Source: Gymnogyps californianus (lineage: Eukaryota > Chordata > Aves > Accipitriformes > Cathartidae). From it: a stretch of 64,000 nt of DNA. The stretch spans positions 64,152,707 through 64,216,706 of the forward strand of contig NC_059473.1 in the NCBI RefSeq assembly GCF_018139145.2, in the 5' to 3' direction. A program made the position numbers and the translations under genes. The notes beneath the pieces were generated by a model. The model made no database searches, was not told the origin of the DNA, and saw nothing but the letters and a program-made list of their open reading frames with translations. This document shows, piece by piece, positions 62,201-64,000 of this stretch; the first letter of the stretch is position 1; every line of letters starts with the position of its first letter.

Positions 62201-64000
62201 GTCTGGAGTTTCATGAGGGGACAGGTAATAGGAGTCTGTCTCCAGGCTTGAAAATTCTTGTATTCTTTTGGGTAAGATGGATGTTTTACAGGTTTCTTCG
62301 GACTAATTCAGTACTTTAGCTTCTGTGTTAGGTGTAGAATGGAACTTGCAGAACTTTGAGGTTGTAGAATTTTCCCAGGGTCTGTTTCATAGCCCATTTT
62401 TTTCCATAAGCTGACAGGTACTGAATAATTGTTGAGATTTCCACTGGTTTTTAGCCCTGTTTCTTATATTTAAAATAGAACTACTAATAGTTGACTATAT
62501 ACTTGACCTATGCATTTTCTCAATATTGTCTGTTAAAATTTGATGAAATTTCTCCAAGCTCATCCTATCTGTAAATTAAAGTTCTTCTAGCTTTGAGCGT
62601 CTGCATTTTGTAGTCTTACATGAGCAATGGCAGTAAAATTGGTTCCCTAGTGCATTAGAATTTTCTTAAACATCCCACCCAACTAACCGACATCACAAGT
62701 ACATTCATTACCAATTCAGTTGTAAGTAGATGGTCTTTTACAACCAGTACATATCAGCCCTTCAGTGGGCTGGCAATGTCCATTCCTAATTTTTCAAGGT
62801 GTGCCTGTATTATGGGAAGAAGTTCAGGTAACTCTGTAAATCTGGTTATCTGAGTTTCCAGATACCCTGGGCAAAATTACTTGATGTGTTTCCACGTTCC
62901 ACTCATGCATATTTGAGAAGCCTTTTTAAAAAGAATTACTAGGAGCTGTCCCTGCAGTCAGCTCTGGAACACAAACGGCAAGTGACGTGACTTGGGGTAG
63001 CTCGTTGTGGTACAAGCCTTGTGTGTTAGCCCACCTGTGTGCATCTTGGCTGGCACCCGTCTCTCGCTCCTATCAAGCCAGTAGTGCAAGTAGGTCTGTT
63101 CTCAGGAAGGAGTGCTTCCTCTGCCCTGGTGTCGTAATGTGGCCATGGAGCTGTTTTGAAAAAAAGCCCTCTCATTTGTTCCGTGCTTTAAGCTGAGGAG
63201 GTCAGGTTCAGGTCAGCAACCTTCTGGAGTTGCTCCAGAGACAGGTCTATCCTCTGAGCTGCTTTTCCAGCCTAACTGCTTTTTTTAACTCAGTTCAAGT
63301 GTGTTTATATAGAGACGATTGCTCGTAGTTGATCTCTCTCAGTCCTTCATTTCAGGCAGAGAATCTATACCAGTATCCCTGCCTCTGCCTGAGGGTTTTA
63401 CGAACCTCTTGGCTTTTACTTTATCATTTTGTGACTCCCTCCCATCTTTCCTCTCTGTTTAATTACATCATGTAATTACAACATGTGGAAAAAGTGGCCT
63501 GAGTTAAGATCATATGGGCTATGTGTCTGAGGAATTTGTGTTTGAACCGCTGAAGCAGCTTTGTGCTGCCTGCAGTATCTATTAATGTTCCTGGAATTTG
63601 CTGTAGTGTGAGATTGTGTTTTATTTCATTATGAGGATATTCTGTATTTTTTTTCCTATGAGTAAATTTGCTGTAATTAAGTGACTGTGTGCTGATACTA
63701 TTCATGACATACTTGTGGATGTATGTTTTTGTTTGTAGGCATAATAAATAACAAGTTCTAGTAAATATTTCAATCAAGTTTTTACAACATCTAGCTTTCT
63801 TTGAGGAAATGATTCTTGAATATCAGAGTTATTTTAGCAACTCTTGAGTGGGTCAAAGATGACGGCTTTTTGTTTAGGATTTCTCAAAAAATTCTACTTC
63901 TTGGGCTTAAGGTATTAATGTTCTATCAAAGGCAAAAATCAGCATGACCTTAGCTGTTGGTCACTGTTGAGTCTTAGTTGCTAATGTGTTTTAACCTTCA
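59265..64000 (+). other. Start of intron 3, continuing beyond the window
   Basis: AT-rich sequence with several T and A runs. The best open stretch (61,471-61,668, about 65 codons) is less AT-rich but does not start at a clear acceptor in the phase required by exon 3, so I do not call it an exon. No RNA gene was recognised. Confidence 0.45.

Noticed and set aside
62176..62224. Short segment with acceptor-like CTTCTTAAG and donor-like CAG|GTAATA as a fourth exon
   Set aside because: In the phase required after exon 3 it contains an in-frame stop (TGA) after about eleven codons, with no evidence that it is terminal.

Overview
The window reads as nuclear DNA of a bird. It is AT-rich and mostly non-coding, with one sharp CpG island. 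Its recognisable repeats are CR1 LINEs of at least two ages, with the typical 3' end of repeated TTCTATGA-like octamers, plus a solo LTR of a type common in avian genomes. There is no bacterial-style gene organisation, no tRNA or rRNA gene and no CRISPR array. All family names come from recall of family sequences, because no database search was possible.

Layout. Positions 1-25,960 are intergenic-like or intronic sequence. They hold a possible fossil DNA transposon (about 5.93-6.40 kb), two antisense copies of an old CR1 family (12.64-13.87 and 14.43-14.96 kb), a possible small LTR (15.45-15.72 kb) and simple repeats. From 25.97 to 28.45 kb lies a minus-strand CR1 that appears internally deleted: its ORF1-like part runs straight into the ORF2 tail. 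From 36.69 to 37.97 kb is an intronless copy of the 5' half of STRIP2, broken by two stop codons. It abuts an antisense endogenous-retrovirus reverse transcriptase fragment (37.97-38.41 kb). At 40.95-41.53 kb a solo LTR with a perfect 5-bp target duplication sits inside an older fossil repeat. At 42.39-43.85 kb a younger CR1 is nested in an older one. Two G/T-rich degenerate segments lie in opposite orientation at 32.0-32.8 and 50.05-50.72 kb.

The only good candidate for a live gene is on the plus strand at the right. A CpG island (about 52.58-54.06 kb) with NRF1-, E2F- and ETS-type sites appears to drive a non-coding first exon with a donor at 53,464. Exon 2 (58,179-58,250) carries the start codon. 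Exon 3 (59,143-59,264) extends a lysine-rich N-terminus of 44 residues, and the gene continues beyond the window. I do not recognise its product. Nothing here looks like a new multi-gene system. The most unusual points are the STRIP2 retrocopy and its retroviral junction, the nested and deleted CR1 elements, and the unidentified gene with a short upstream ORF.
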